Positions 1 through 8,436 of a stretch of DNA of 64,000 nt are shown in pieces. The notes below the pieces were generated by a model that worked only from the letters and a program-made list of their open reading frames with translations, was not told the origin of the DNA and ran no database searches. The stretch is from an uncultured Bacilli bacterium (GTDB lineage Bacteria; Bacillota_I; Bacilli_A; RF39; UBA660): contig CANRFQ010000002.1 in NCBI GenBank assembly GCA_947629935.1, forward strand, positions 39,787 to 103,786. The letters run 5' to 3'. Position 1 is the first letter of the stretch. Each line of letters starts with the position of its first letter. The translations under genes were made by a program, and so were the position numbers.

Positions 1-1
1 A

Positions 2-433
2 GGTCCTAATAATCCTGAATATATTGAAGCCCTTATTCAATATTTTAGTACTTTATATAATAATGTTGACCATAAATTAATGCTAAGTATTGGAGCCGCT
101 GAAAGTGGTTATTATACAGCTAAAACTATGCTTTATAAAAATAATATTTATGGAGGAATGGGTTCTAATGGTCTAATCCAATATAAAAATATTGAATATG
201 GTGTATGGCAATATATCAAAAAAATGTCTGAACAATATTATGATAAAGGGTTAAACACTATTGAAAGTATTGGTTATGTTTTTTGCCCACAAATGATTAA
301 TGGTATTAAAACAGTTAGTTCTCATTGGGTAAGCCTAGTTACTAAGGCTTTGGAAACCTACACATACGATATTAGATATGTAAGTATTTCACAACTCAAT
401 GATTTAGTCAATAACGAAATTAATGAAATATAA
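2..433 (+). CDS. Glucosaminidase-domain cell-wall hydrolase, C-terminal part (5' end outside window)
   Basis: The reading frame is open from the first bases of the window to the TAA at 433, so only the last 143 residues are seen. The segment ESGYYTAKTMLYKNNIYGG, then an aromatic-rich VWQYI stretch and a conserved-looking Trp near the end, fits the lysozyme-like glucosaminidase fold of peptidoglycan hydrolases; the Glu of the ESG motif is the likely catalytic acid. Such enzymes cut the glycan strand of the wall outside the cell. A signal peptide or wall-binding repeats would lie upstream of the window. Family assignment is by motif resemblance and is moderately sure. Confidence 0.55.
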   Translation, partial: GPNNPEYIEALIQYFSTLYNNVDHKLMLSIGAAESGYYTAKTMLYKNNIYGGMGSNGLIQYKNIEYGVWQYIKKMSEQYYDKGLNTIESIGYVFCPQMINGIKTVSSHWVSLVTKALETYTYDIRYVSISQLNDLVNNEINEI

Positions 434-463
434 AGGAAATAGCTTTGAATATTTCTTTTTTTA
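433..463 (+). terminator. Intrinsic terminator of the glucosaminidase gene
   Basis: An A/T-rich stem (AAGGAAATA with TATTTCTTT) starts at the stop codon and runs into a T tract. A TATAAT box for the next gene follows at 467–472. Confidence 0.6.
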
Positions 464-500
464 TGTTATAATCTTTTTATAATAAAGAGGAGTTGAAAAT

Positions 501-2351
501 ATGTTTGGAAACATCAAATATATTAGTGATAATGAAGCTCATGTTATAAATGCCGCAGGCATAAATATGAGCGGAGATTTAATGAACGTTCATGTAGTTT
601 TTGAAGACGAAAATCAACATGTATTAGGAGAAGTTACAGAAGTTAATGAAGAAATTATTAAAATTCGCTTTCTAGGAGAATTTCAAAATGGTCATTACGT
701 AAGTGGTGTTATTAGAAAGCCCAAATTATCTTCTAAAATCCGTGTTATAAATGAAGGAGAGCTTTCCGAATTAATGGGAACTGATGGAGCGTCATCTTTT
801 CTTCTTGGTACAAGTTCTATTTATAATGGTCAACCTGTTTATGTTGATATTAATCAAATGTTTGCTAATCATGCTGCCATCTTTGGTAATACAGGTAGTG
901 GTAAATCATGCGGTGTTGCAAGATTAATCCAAAATATTTTTAGAAATAAAAATATGGTTCCATACAATGCAAATTTATTTATTTTTGATGCCTATGGCGA
1001 ATATAAAACAGCTTTTAGAAATATAAATCAAATAAATCCATATTTTAGTTATAAATTTATAACATCTAATCCTATTGATCCTGAAGATGTTCCTTTAAGA
1101 ATACCTCCATATTTACTAAATTTAGACGATTGGTCATTATTCTTACAAGCTGATTCCCATAGTCAAATTCCTATCATTGAAAGAACTTTAAAACTTGCAA
1201 AGATTTTTTCTAAAAATGACGAATTAGCTATAAAATATAAAAATCACTTAATTGCCAAAGCTTTGTTAGCTGTCTTATTTTCCAATCAAACAACTTCTCA
1301 TAAGAAAAATGAAATATTTACAATTATTGAAGCTTGTAATACCCCTGAATTTAATTTTGATACCCAAATTCAAGGGCTAGGTTATACGCGAGTTTTCAGT
1401 GAATGCTTTGAAATAGATTCTAATGGAAATTTCGGGGAAAGTGTTTTAATTACCGAATATATCTTAAAACATATTGATAATAGCCTAGAAGGAACACCAG
1501 AACCAAACGATGCTTTCTATACATTAATCGACTTTAGTAAAGCTATGGAATTTACTTTAATTTCTGAAGGATTCCAAAATAACCAACAAGTTTATGATGA
1601 TGCAATGTTATTAAAAGTTAGACTTAATTCCGTAATTAATAGTAAAGTAGGTTCATTCTTTTCCTACGATAAACCAATTTCTATGGAAGGATATATCTCT
1701 TCCTTAGTAGCAGTAGGACAAAATAAAAAAGCCCAAATTATCAATATTAACCTGGAAGATGTTGATGATACTTATGCTAAAGTTATAGTTAAAATTATTG
1801 CTAGATTTTGTTTTGAATTTGCGAAATCAAGAAAAGAAAGAGCTTCTATACCATTCAATCTATTTGTAGAAGAAGCCCATAGATATATCCAAAAAGATAC
1901 AGATACTTTCTTAATAGGTTATAATATATTTGATCGTATTGCCAAAGAAGGACGTAAATATGGCGTATTATTAGATATTATTACGCAAAGACCTGTTGAG
2001 CTATCTGATACGGTTATTGCTCAATGTTCAAACTTCTTAATCTTTAAAATGACCCACCCATTAGATATTGAATATATTAGTAAAATGTTACCTAATATCT
2101 CAGCAGATGTTTTAGATAAACAAAAAGTTTTACAACCTGGTAACTGCGTAGGCTTTGGTAGTGCCTTTAAAATTAATATGATCATCAAAATGGAAATGCC
2201 AAATCCTAGTCCATATAGTAATTCTTGTGATGTTTCAGCTAGATGGAAATTACCTAATCAAGGTGTAACGGTCCAAGCTGGTGCTACTAACTCTTCAGCA
2301 ACTAGCTCATCGAGTCCAGTAGGAATAATAAATCCCGTAATGCCGCAATAA
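501..2351 (+). CDS. HerA/DUF87-type P-loop ATPase
   Basis: 616 residues. A beta-rich N-terminal region (about 1–100, HAS-barrel like) precedes a Walker A motif GNTGSGKS at 129–136, an aspartate-containing strand LFIFDAYGEY near 159–168, and a Walker B-like LFVEEAHRY near 453–461. This order is that of HerA-type hexameric DNA-translocating ATPases of the FtsK/HerA class. The C-terminal 25 residues are Ser/Thr/Ala-rich and probably disordered. Start ATG 501 follows AAAGAGGAG. No NurA nuclease, SIR2 or other usual partner is adjacent, so the role (DNA end processing, mobile-element function or defence) cannot be read from context. Confidence 0.75.
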   Translation: MFGNIKYISDNEAHVINAAGINMSGDLMNVHVVFEDENQHVLGEVTEVNEEIIKIRFLGEFQNGHYVSGVIRKPKLSSKIRVINEGELSELMGTDGASSFLLGTSSIYNGQPVYVDINQMFANHAAIFGNTGSGKSCGVARLIQNIFRNKNMVPYNANLFIFDAYGEYKTAFRNINQINPYFSYKFITSNPIDPEDVPLRIPPYLLNLDDWSLFLQADSHSQIPIIERTLKLAKIFSKNDELAIKYKNHLIAKALLAVLFSNQTTSHKKNEIFTIIEACNTPEFNFDTQIQGLGYTRVFSECFEIDSNGNFGESVLITEYILKHIDNSLEGTPEPNDAFYTLIDFSKAMEFTLISEGFQNNQQVYDDAMLLKVRLNSVINSKVGSFFSYDKPISMEGYISSLVAVGQNKKAQIININLEDVDDTYAKVIVKIIARFCFEFAKSRKERASIPFNLFVEEAHRYIQKDTDTFLIGYNIFDRIAKEGRKYGVLLDIITQRPVELSDTVIAQCSNFLIFKMTHPLDIEYISKMLPNISADVLDKQKVLQPGNCVGFGSAFKINMIIKMEMPNPSPYSNSCDVSARWKLPNQGVTVQAGATNSSATSSSSPVGIINPVMPQ

Positions 2352-2354
2352 ATA

Positions 2355-2384
2355 TTGTATAATTTCTAAATAGTGTGATATAAT
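2355..2384 (+). promoter_or_regulatory. Sigma-A promoter of the 6S RNA candidate
   Basis: TTGTAT at 2355–2360 and a perfect TATAAT at 2379–2384, 18 bp apart. The predicted transcript start near 2391 coincides with the first base of the closing helix of the RNA downstream. Confidence 0.6.
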
Positions 2385-2390
2385 AAAAGT

Positions 2391-2567
2391 ACCTAGAGTA
2401 ATAGTTTGTTTTATATAAAACCGACTAAGTGATACATTGGGAATCTAATTACATTTCGGTGTAGAAGACTGAGCCATTAAGTGATTCAGGATCCTAAAGA
2501 TTTGTATGTGATGCCCACCTCGCGTGAGCGGGTTTTTATCACAGCAAGCTATTATTTCTAGGTTTTT
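2391..2567 (+). ncRNA. ssrS: 6S RNA candidate (SsrS)
   Basis: A 177-nt non-coding unit with its own promoter. Its ends pair in a long closing helix: 2391–2409 (ACCTAGAGTAATAGTTTGT) with 2544–2563, almost continuous apart from G·U pairs and a one-base slip, followed by TTTTT. Inside are smaller hairpins (2434–2463; 2513–2534). A rod with a closing helix and about 180-nt length is the architecture of 6S RNA, which binds sigma-A RNA polymerase. In Bacillus subtilis, as I recall it, 6S RNA lies beside yrvM (tcdA) and rarA; here tcdA starts 14 nt downstream and rarA follows at 5.9 kb. A cis-regulatory leader of tcdA is the alternative. Confidence 0.65.
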
Positions 2568-2580
2568 ATGTGGTGATTTT

Positions 2581-3273
2581 ATGAAAAGATTTGCAAGATT
2601 TCAATTATTAATAAACGATAAGATGTTTAAGAAAATTAAAAATACAACCGTAGCTCTTATTGGGGTTGGCGGAGTAGGGGGATATGCTTTAGAATCTCTT
2701 GTCCGTTCGGGAGTAAGTAATATAATTATTATAGACAATGATAAAATAGATATTACTAATCTAAATAGGCAAATTATTGCTTTAGAAAATAATATTGGTC
2801 AATCTAAAGTAGATGTTGCTAAAGCTCGAGCTTTAGAAATTAATCCTGAAGTTAACATTAGCTGCTACGAAACTTTCTTATTAGATGATAATTTAGATTT
2901 ATTAGATAATTTTTCTCTTGATTATATAATTGATGCTTGTGATACCATAACAACTAAAATAGCTTTGATTAAATATGCCAAGGCTAAAAAAATAAAAATA
3001 ATTTCTTCTATGGGTACAGGTAAAAGGTTAGATGCTACCAAATTGACCATTACTACTTTAGACAAAACACAAAATGATCCAATTGCTAAAATATTACGTA
3101 AAAAACTCAAAGAATTAAATATATCCTTAAAAATACCGGTGATTTGGAGTAAAGAACTTCCTTTAAAAATAACAAGTAAGGAAATACCTAGCTGTTCATA
3201 TGTTCCTGGTGTCGCTGGGCTCTATATAGCAAATTATATAATTAATGACATTATAAAATCCTCTAATGATTAG
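2581..3273 (+). CDS. tcdA: tRNA threonylcarbamoyladenosine dehydratase TcdA (YrvM/CsdL)
   Basis: 230 residues of the E1/ThiF/MoeB adenylating fold. It catalyses ATP-dependent cyclisation of t6A37 in tRNA to ct6A. Seen: the nucleotide-binding loop GVGGVGG at 28–34, the acidic strand IIDNDKID, the RQI motif near 63–65, DACDTITTK near 118–126, and the C-terminal PSCSYVPGVAG segment. The frame extends upstream to 2524, but ATG 2581 is chosen because TcdA proteins begin at this RFxR segment, a GGTGAT ribosome site precedes it, and the upstream part overlaps the 6S candidate. The gene meets its convergent neighbour tail to tail with 4 bp overlap. Confidence 0.88.
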   Translation: MKRFARFQLLINDKMFKKIKNTTVALIGVGGVGGYALESLVRSGVSNIIIIDNDKIDITNLNRQIIALENNIGQSKVDVAKARALEINPEVNISCYETFLLDDNLDLLDNFSLDYIIDACDTITTKIALIKYAKAKKIKIISSMGTGKRLDATKLTITTLDKTQNDPIAKILRKKLKELNISLKIPVIWSKELPLKITSKEIPSCSYVPGVAGLYIANYIINDIIKSSND

Positions 3274-3716
3274 AGGATTGATTTATCTAAGATTCTTAAA
3301 ACTGAATCTTTTTTTCGATTTAAGAAATAACTATGATATTTCTTAATAATTCTATCTAACTCTTCTATTTGGATATTAGATAATTCTTGATAAAGTAAAT
3401 TTATTTCTGCTAAATTAAAGTGATATTTTAACTTACGATATTCATTTGCGTCTTTTAATCCTAGCTTTAATTGTGTTCTTTCTAATTCATTATAATTACG
3501 ATTTAAATATTCTAGCTTAGGAATATGGAATAAGAGTAAATCAATTGGAGCAATAACTAAATCATCATTATCATAAAATTCCTCTTTTTTACCAACGGGA
3601 CATAATGAGGGATAAACATATAACAAGTCTTGATATTCTAAAAGTAAATATAAATAATTAGAGAAACTTTTCATATAGAAAAAATAAATACTATTTCGAT
3701 CATATTCTTCGTTCAT
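3270..3716 (-). CDS. Hypothetical protein, 148 aa
   Basis: Not recognised. A charged, Tyr/Leu-rich, probably all-helical soluble protein without signal peptide or obvious catalytic motif. It is transcribed after gpsA on the same strand. Its stop codon sits within an 11-bp-arm palindrome (3257–3279) shared with the end of tcdA. Confidence 0.55.
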   Translation of the reverse strand: MNEEYDRNSIYFFYMKSFSNYLYLLLEYQDLLYVYPSLCPVGKKEEFYDNDDLVIAPIDLLLFHIPKLEYLNRNYNELERTQLKLGLKDANEYRKLKYHFNLAEINLLYQELSNIQIEELDRIIKKYHSYFLNRKKDSVLRILDKSIL

Positions 3717-3758
3717 TGTATCACCAATAAATTATATGCGATATAACGAAAAATAGAC

Positions 3759-4736
3759 TTATTGTTTAGCAATTAAAAATTCAATTAATATTTCCGGATT
3801 TTCCTTATTAAAAATAATATCATAGATTAAGTTAATTATTTCTAAATCAATATCTTCATCATTAATCAATTTATATATTGATTTTAAAGTATAGTAACCT
3901 TCAACAGTATTATCAACTAAATATCTTTCGATATCTTTAGGTGTAGCTTTACTTCCTAATAAATTTCCAAAACTAAAGTTTCGACTTTTAGTACTAGTAC
4001 AAGTTAATAATAAATCTCCAATACCGGCATAGCTTAAAATAGTATTTTTGTCGCCACCCAGTTCTTTAATAAGAGATTTTATATCATGTAAAGATTCAGT
4101 TATAAGAAAAGCTTGGGTAGTTTCGCCATAGCCTAAACCATCAATAATTCCCGCCGCTATGGCAATAACATTTTTGATACTGCCACATATTTCTAAGCCT
4201 ATTATATCTTCTGTTGTTCGAATTTTTAAATTATCAGTTGCTAAAGCCTTTGTAATCATTTCATGGGCTTTTTTACTATGACTAGCAAGACTTAAAGCAG
4301 CTGGTTCACCTTTAGCTAAATCTATAGCAAAAGTAGGGCCAGAAATAACAGCCAAGTTTTTAGTTTTAATTTCTTTTAATACCACTTTATCAATAAATTT
4401 GCAGGAATCTTGTTCAATCCCTTTGGTTCCAATACAAATAATAGTATCTTCATTTATATAGTTTTTTATTTGGGCAGAAATATTGCCAACGTACTGAGCA
4501 GCAACGATGATAAAAACTATTTCTTTATCTTTTACAGTTTCCCTTAAATCCGTCGTAAATTTAAGAGTTTTAGGTATAGGTACATCTGGCAAGATTGAGT
4601 CAATTTGGCCTTTTTTATTTATAGTATTTATTTTATCATCAGATTCTGACCATATAGTTATATCATTATTATTTTTGTTTAGCATTATACTAATAGCTAA
4701 GCTATAAGCTCCTAAACCAACAACACCAATTTTCAT
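3759..4736 (-). CDS. gpsA: Glycerol-3-phosphate dehydrogenase [NAD(P)+]
   Basis: 325 residues, normal family length. It interconverts dihydroxyacetone phosphate and sn-glycerol-3-phosphate, the backbone precursor for phospholipids. Seen: the N-terminal Rossmann strand with a GLGAYS loop at 7–12 (the third family Gly is Ser here), GTKGIEQ, SGPTFAIDLAKGEPAA, the catalytic Lys region CGSIKNV near 190, and the signature GIGDLLLTCTS. The start overlaps the rarA stop by 4 nt (ATGA), so the two genes are translationally coupled. Confidence 0.93.
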   Translation of the reverse strand: MKIGVVGLGAYSLAISIMLNKNNNDITIWSESDDKINTINKKGQIDSILPDVPIPKTLKFTTDLRETVKDKEIVFIIVAAQYVGNISAQIKNYINEDTIICIGTKGIEQDSCKFIDKVVLKEIKTKNLAVISGPTFAIDLAKGEPAALSLASHSKKAHEMITKALATDNLKIRTTEDIIGLEICGSIKNVIAIAAGIIDGLGYGETTQAFLITESLHDIKSLIKELGGDKNTILSYAGIGDLLLTCTSTKSRNFSFGNLLGSKATPKDIERYLVDNTVEGYYTLKSIYKLINDEDIDLEIINLIYDIIFNKENPEILIEFLIAKQ

Positions 4737-5938
4737 TTTCGTTCCTCATTTCTAATTTCTTCATTGTATTTATTTGCCGCATTTTCATATTTATTATCTT
4801 TGCCTTGATAATATTTTCGATCTTTAATATTATCAGGTAAGTATTGCTGACTAACATAAGCCTTAGGGTAATTATGCGGATATTTATAAGCAGGATTATG
4901 ATTTTTTATATGACTAGGTACATTCCCTGTATTACCATTATGAATATCATTTAAAGCTTCATCAATTGCTATTATAGCACTGTTACTTTTAGGACTTAAA
5001 GCTAACTCAATTACTACAGTTGCTAAAGGAATACGGGCTTCTGGTAAACCGACCAGCTCTGCCGCTGAAATCGCCGCCATAACTTTCGGACCCATTGCCG
5101 GATTAGCTAAACTGATATCTTCATAAGCAATAACACACATTCGTCGATATATACTATCAAGATCGCCGGCTTCTATGAGTCTCGCTAAATAATGAATCGC
5201 TGCATCGGGATCACTCCCACGAATTGATTTTTGGAAAGCCGATAAAACTTCGTAATGACCATCCGCATTTTGATCGTGATAGAAAATAGGCTTAGCATTA
5301 ATATCTTTTAAAGTATCAACTGTCACTTTATGATCTTTAGAAGAGTAGTAACTTATTTCTAATAAATTCAAAGCACTTCGAAAATCCCCACTAGCCACAT
5401 TCGCTATGTGATTTAAAGCTTTATCATCTATTTTAATACCTTCTAAACTACTTAAAGCTTTATTTAATCCTTTTAAAATATCATCTTTGGAAAGTTCATG
5501 TAACTCAAATATTTGTAAACGACTTCTAATAGCAGGATTTATTCGATTATATGGATTTGAGGTAGTAAGACCAATTAAAGTAATTAACCCATTTTCGATA
5601 TAGGGTAGCAGTAAATCTTGTTTATCTTTATTAAGACGGTGGATTTCATCCATGATAACAATCATACCGCCTTCCATTTTGGCTTCTTCAATAACTATAT
5701 CGAAATCTTGCTTATTATTAATGGTTGCATTTAAAAAGCGATAGGGCAAATTAAGCTCATTTACAATTGCATAAGCAATACTAGTTTTCCCGATCCCTGG
5801 TTTACCGTATAAAATACAAGAAAACATTTTTTTATTATCGACTAAATTTCTTAACACTTTATTTTTACCAACTAGATGTTCTTGACCAATAACGTCATCC
5901 AATTTTTGGGGTCTAAGCATATTTGCTAGAAGTTCCAT
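4733..5938 (-). CDS. rarA: Replication-associated recombination protein A (MgsA/RarA AAA+ ATPase)
   Basis: 401 residues. This clamp-loader-like AAA+ protein acts at stalled forks with SSB. Seen: an N-terminal RPQKLDDVIGQEHL segment, Walker A GKPGIGKTS near 45–53, Walker B MDEIHR near 95, the sensor/arginine-finger region NPAIRSRLQIFEL, the ISLANPAMGPKVMAA helix, and the typical tail AYKYPHNYP–QQYLPD. ATG 5938 follows AGGTGG. It is divergent from xerD and coupled to gpsA. The tcdA–rarA neighbourhood is conserved in Bacilli. Confidence 0.92.
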   Translation of the reverse strand: MELLANMLRPQKLDDVIGQEHLVGKNKVLRNLVDNKKMFSCILYGKPGIGKTSIAYAIVNELNLPYRFLNATINNKQDFDIVIEEAKMEGGMIVIMDEIHRLNKDKQDLLLPYIENGLITLIGLTTSNPYNRINPAIRSRLQIFELHELSKDDILKGLNKALSSLEGIKIDDKALNHIANVASGDFRSALNLLEISYYSSKDHKVTVDTLKDINAKPIFYHDQNADGHYEVLSAFQKSIRGSDPDAAIHYLARLIEAGDLDSIYRRMCVIAYEDISLANPAMGPKVMAAISAAELVGLPEARIPLATVVIELALSPKSNSAIIAIDEALNDIHNGNTGNVPSHIKNHNPAYKYPHNYPKAYVSQQYLPDNIKDRKYYQGKDNKYENAANKYNEEIRNEERK

Positions 5939-6023
5939 ATAACCACCTATCTATATTATAAACTATTATTACTTTAATTAACAGTTTTACTATGCTAAAA
6001 TGTAAATATAGAAAGTGATTATA

Positions 6024-6896
6024 ATGATTGATAAATATTTAGATTATTTAAAATATGAAAAAAAACTTAGTACCAATACATTGAAAAGTTATCAAAATGA
6101 TTTGCAGATTTTTGCCAATTTTTTTGCTCATCAAAATCTCAAAAAACTAACCCCAAATGATATCCATCAATTTATCTTTCAAGAAAGTAAAAATAAATCA
6201 GTTGCCACCGTAGCTCATAACATAACCGTTATTAATTCTTTTTATACTTTCTTAAAAGATGAAGATGCAAGTCTTATAAATCCCTGTGAAAATATTATTT
6301 CTCCCAAAAAAGGGGTAAAATTACCAAATTTTCTAACTGAAGAAGAAGTTGATTGTCTATTAGATATTCCTTTAAATGATGCTTATTGTTATCGAAATAA
6401 GGCCATGTTAGAACTTTTATATGCTACCGGTATAAGGGTAAGTGAATTAATTAATTTAAAATTTATTAATCTTGATTTAGAAAATGATTTTATAAGAGTA
6501 GTAGGGAAAGGCAATAAAGAAAGACTAGTGCCTATTGGTGATGTGGCGAAAAAGTGGTTAATTAAATACATAAATGAATATCGCCAAGAATTATTAAAAA
6601 ATAAAAATAGCGATTATCTTTTTATCAATAATCAAGGAAATGTTATTTCCAGAGTCGGTTTTTTTAAAATTATCAAAAAACTATGTGCCGAAAAAAAAAT
6701 TAATAAAAATGTCAGTCCTCATGTTTTAAGACATTCATTTGCCACCCATCTTTTAGCTCATGGAGCCGATTTGCGAGTTATTCAAGAAATGCTTGGTCAT
6801 AGTGATATTTCTACTACCCAAATATACGCCCATTTAGTAAACGAAAAATTAAAAAAAGACTACGAAGAATTTCATCCTCGCAGTCATAAATATTAA
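6024..6896 (+). CDS. xerD: Tyrosine recombinase, XerD/XerC type
   Basis: 290 residues. An N-terminal SAM-like core-binding domain (1–85) is followed by a catalytic domain with all six expected residues: Arg138 (TGIRVSEL), Lys162 (GKGNKERL), His233 and Arg236 (HVLRHSFATHLL), His259 (LGHSDISTTQ) and Tyr268 (IYAH). Length and absence of an N-terminal Arm-binding domain fit a chromosomal Xer recombinase that resolves dimers at dif, not a phage integrase. The frame opens at GTG 6015, but ATG 6024 is better spaced from GAAAGTG. XerC versus XerD cannot be settled here. Confidence 0.88.
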   Translation: MIDKYLDYLKYEKKLSTNTLKSYQNDLQIFANFFAHQNLKKLTPNDIHQFIFQESKNKSVATVAHNITVINSFYTFLKDEDASLINPCENIISPKKGVKLPNFLTEEEVDCLLDIPLNDAYCYRNKAMLELLYATGIRVSELINLKFINLDLENDFIRVVGKGNKERLVPIGDVAKKWLIKYINEYRQELLKNKNSDYLFINNQGNVISRVGFFKIIKKLCAEKKINKNVSPHVLRHSFATHLLAHGADLRVIQEMLGHSDISTTQIYAHLVNEKLKKDYEEFHPRSHKY

Positions 6897-6923
6897 AGGA
6901 AATTTTAAATCATTTCCTTTTCT
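6895..6923. terminator. Bidirectional terminator between xerD and the Asn/Ser-rich micro-protein
   Basis: AAAGGAAAT (6895–6903) pairs with ATTTCCTTT (6912–6920) and is followed by TTTTCT. The stem begins inside the xerD stop codon and ends at the stop of the opposing small gene. Confidence 0.7.
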
Positions 6924-7074
6924 AACGAGCGTTGTTTCTAGCTGAGTTAGAATTTTTTGCGCTGTTGCTATTGCTATTATTTCTAGAGCTATTATTATTT
7001 CTAGAACTATTGCAATTACTATTATTTTTAGAATTATTATTTCTTGCGCTGTTATTATTTCTTGTATTACTCAT
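6922..7074 (-). CDS. Asn/Ser-rich micro-protein, 50 aa
   Basis: A short frame begins at ATG 7074 and ends at TAG 6922, with a perfect ribosome site GGGAGGTAGTTT just upstream. The product is almost entirely Asn, Ser, Arg, Ala and Lys, built of NSARNNN/SSRNNNS-like short repeats with a single Cys near the middle. It has no hydrophobic core and is predicted disordered and strongly basic. Asn-Ser-rich low-complexity peptides of this kind could bind nucleic acid or act as a dehydration/spore-type protectant, but no family is recognised. The strong ribosome site and flanking terminator argue that it is translated. Confidence 0.6.
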   Translation of the reverse strand: MSNTRNNNSARNNNSKNNSNCNSSRNNNSSRNNSNSNSAKNSNSARNNAR

Positions 7075-7239
7075 ATAAACTACCTCCCACTATTATTATG
7101 GATTAAAAAAGAACGGTTATTCAAAAACTTAATGGTAATACTTCCCATTTTTAATGCTAAAAATTAGCTTCTACTTAAATTGTAATTGTTTCTCATTGAT
7201 TTTTATGTTAGTATATACCACAAAAAGGGTAGGTTTAAT

Positions 7240-8343
7240 ATGACTAAGCAAGATGAACAAATAGAATTGTTTTCGGATCGAAATTTACAAAGTTGGGATA
7301 AAAATATTTTAAAAATACCTAAAGAAAGACATGTTTATGCTTTGATAAGAACATTAAAATTAGTCTATTCTTTACCATTTAAAAATGCTTTATTAGTTAT
7401 TGGTGAAGTTAATAATATTTTTGAAGTAATAATCATCTTTAATGAAGATGATATTTTAAAAGTAGCCGACTATAAACGTAACTTAATTATGCCTAAAAAT
7501 GATTATTACAAGTTGTATCATTTTCATGAATTAAACGTTTTAAATAAATTCGAAATATATGCTTTAGCCAATTTTATTAAAGATACTGATAGTGCTAAAT
7601 ATATGTATGATTATCTCATTTTTAGTAAGGAGATATTACAAGAATTAAGTAAGAAAAATTATTATGAATATTTAAGTCAAAAATATGATGAAAATGGTCT
7701 TAATTTGCGTAACTATACATGGGTAGGGGATAATTGCGATCATATATTTTTTCTTACAAATGATTGTTATCATAAAAGATATAAGAAAATAACCGAAGAA
7801 TTAAGCACGTTTACTCTAAATCCCGTCCAAAAAACAAAACATATAAAAGCCTTTAATAATAGAACAACTTATTTATTTTCTCAACCCAATTTTGGAAGAT
7901 TTGAATTTTATTTAATATCGGATATGTTTAAAGAGGACACAATCAAGCAAGAATTATTATCCGATAAACGTTATCATCATTGTCACCATAATGCTCATGA
8001 TTTTGCTAAGCTATATGCAGAAAATACTCATAATGAAGTCTACATTGTGGGTGGTCAGCTTAGAGCAAATGAAATTGATTATTATTACCATTCGTGGGTA
8101 GAAGTAAAATCAACCAAAAATAATTTAGTAATGGATTGGAATGAAAATCTCATAATACCCAAGGAAGTATATTATCAACTTTTTGAAGCGCGAGCTATTA
8201 GTAAAACTAATGTTAATGAGATGGAAGAAATTATTAACCTTACTAATAAAGCAGGTCTGAATTTTAATCAAATGGACTTAAATTATTTTGGTCAAGAGAT
8301 AAAAAAAGATTTATTAAAACATAATACTTTAATCAAAAAATAA
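7240..8343 (+). CDS. Hypothetical protein with possible cysteine-peptidase/transglutaminase-like C-terminus, 367 aa
   Basis: Not recognised as a named family. The N-terminal two thirds is mixed alpha/beta. The C-terminal third has three spaced elements: CHHNAHDFA near residue 248, YYHSWVEV near 284 and MDWNENLI near 297. This Cys–His–Asp/Asn order is that of papain-like or transglutaminase-like folds, so a thiol hydrolase activity is possible but inferred only from motif order. The frame opens at 7186, but ATG 7240 follows GGGTAGGT and gives a more ordinary N-terminus. No signal peptide is seen; the protein is probably cytoplasmic. Confidence 0.6.
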   Translation: MTKQDEQIELFSDRNLQSWDKNILKIPKERHVYALIRTLKLVYSLPFKNALLVIGEVNNIFEVIIIFNEDDILKVADYKRNLIMPKNDYYKLYHFHELNVLNKFEIYALANFIKDTDSAKYMYDYLIFSKEILQELSKKNYYEYLSQKYDENGLNLRNYTWVGDNCDHIFFLTNDCYHKRYKKITEELSTFTLNPVQKTKHIKAFNNRTTYLFSQPNFGRFEFYLISDMFKEDTIKQELLSDKRYHHCHHNAHDFAKLYAENTHNEVYIVGGQLRANEIDYYYHSWVEVKSTKNNLVMDWNENLIIPKEVYYQLFEARAISKTNVNEMEEIINLTNKAGLNFNQMDLNYFGQEIKKDLLKHNTLIKK

Positions 8344-8346
8344 AAA

Positions 8347-8436
8347 ATGCAACCAATTTTCTACAAAAAACAACCTAAAGATGGTGTTGTGCTACCAGTA
8401 GAAAATTATAAAATAGAAATGGAAAGGAGGAAATAA
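8347..8436 (+). CDS. Possible 29-aa leader peptide coupled to the membrane XRE regulator
   Basis: A short open frame with coding-like codon use begins at ATG 8347 and ends in TAA overlapping the ATG of the next gene (TAATG). Its last codons contain the AAAGGAGG ribosome site of that gene. No good ribosome site precedes it, so it may be a decayed fragment and not a leader. Confidence 0.25.
   Translation: MQPIFYKKQPKDGVVLPVENYKIEMERRK

Noticed and set aside
501..2351. HerA-type antiphage system
   Set aside because: No SIR2, DUF4297 or NurA partner gene lies next to it within the window.
3257..3279. Perfect palindrome AATCCTCTAATGATTAGAGGATT
   Set aside because: It spans both stop codons of convergent genes and has no clear T run, so I did not call a terminator; it may just slow transcription.
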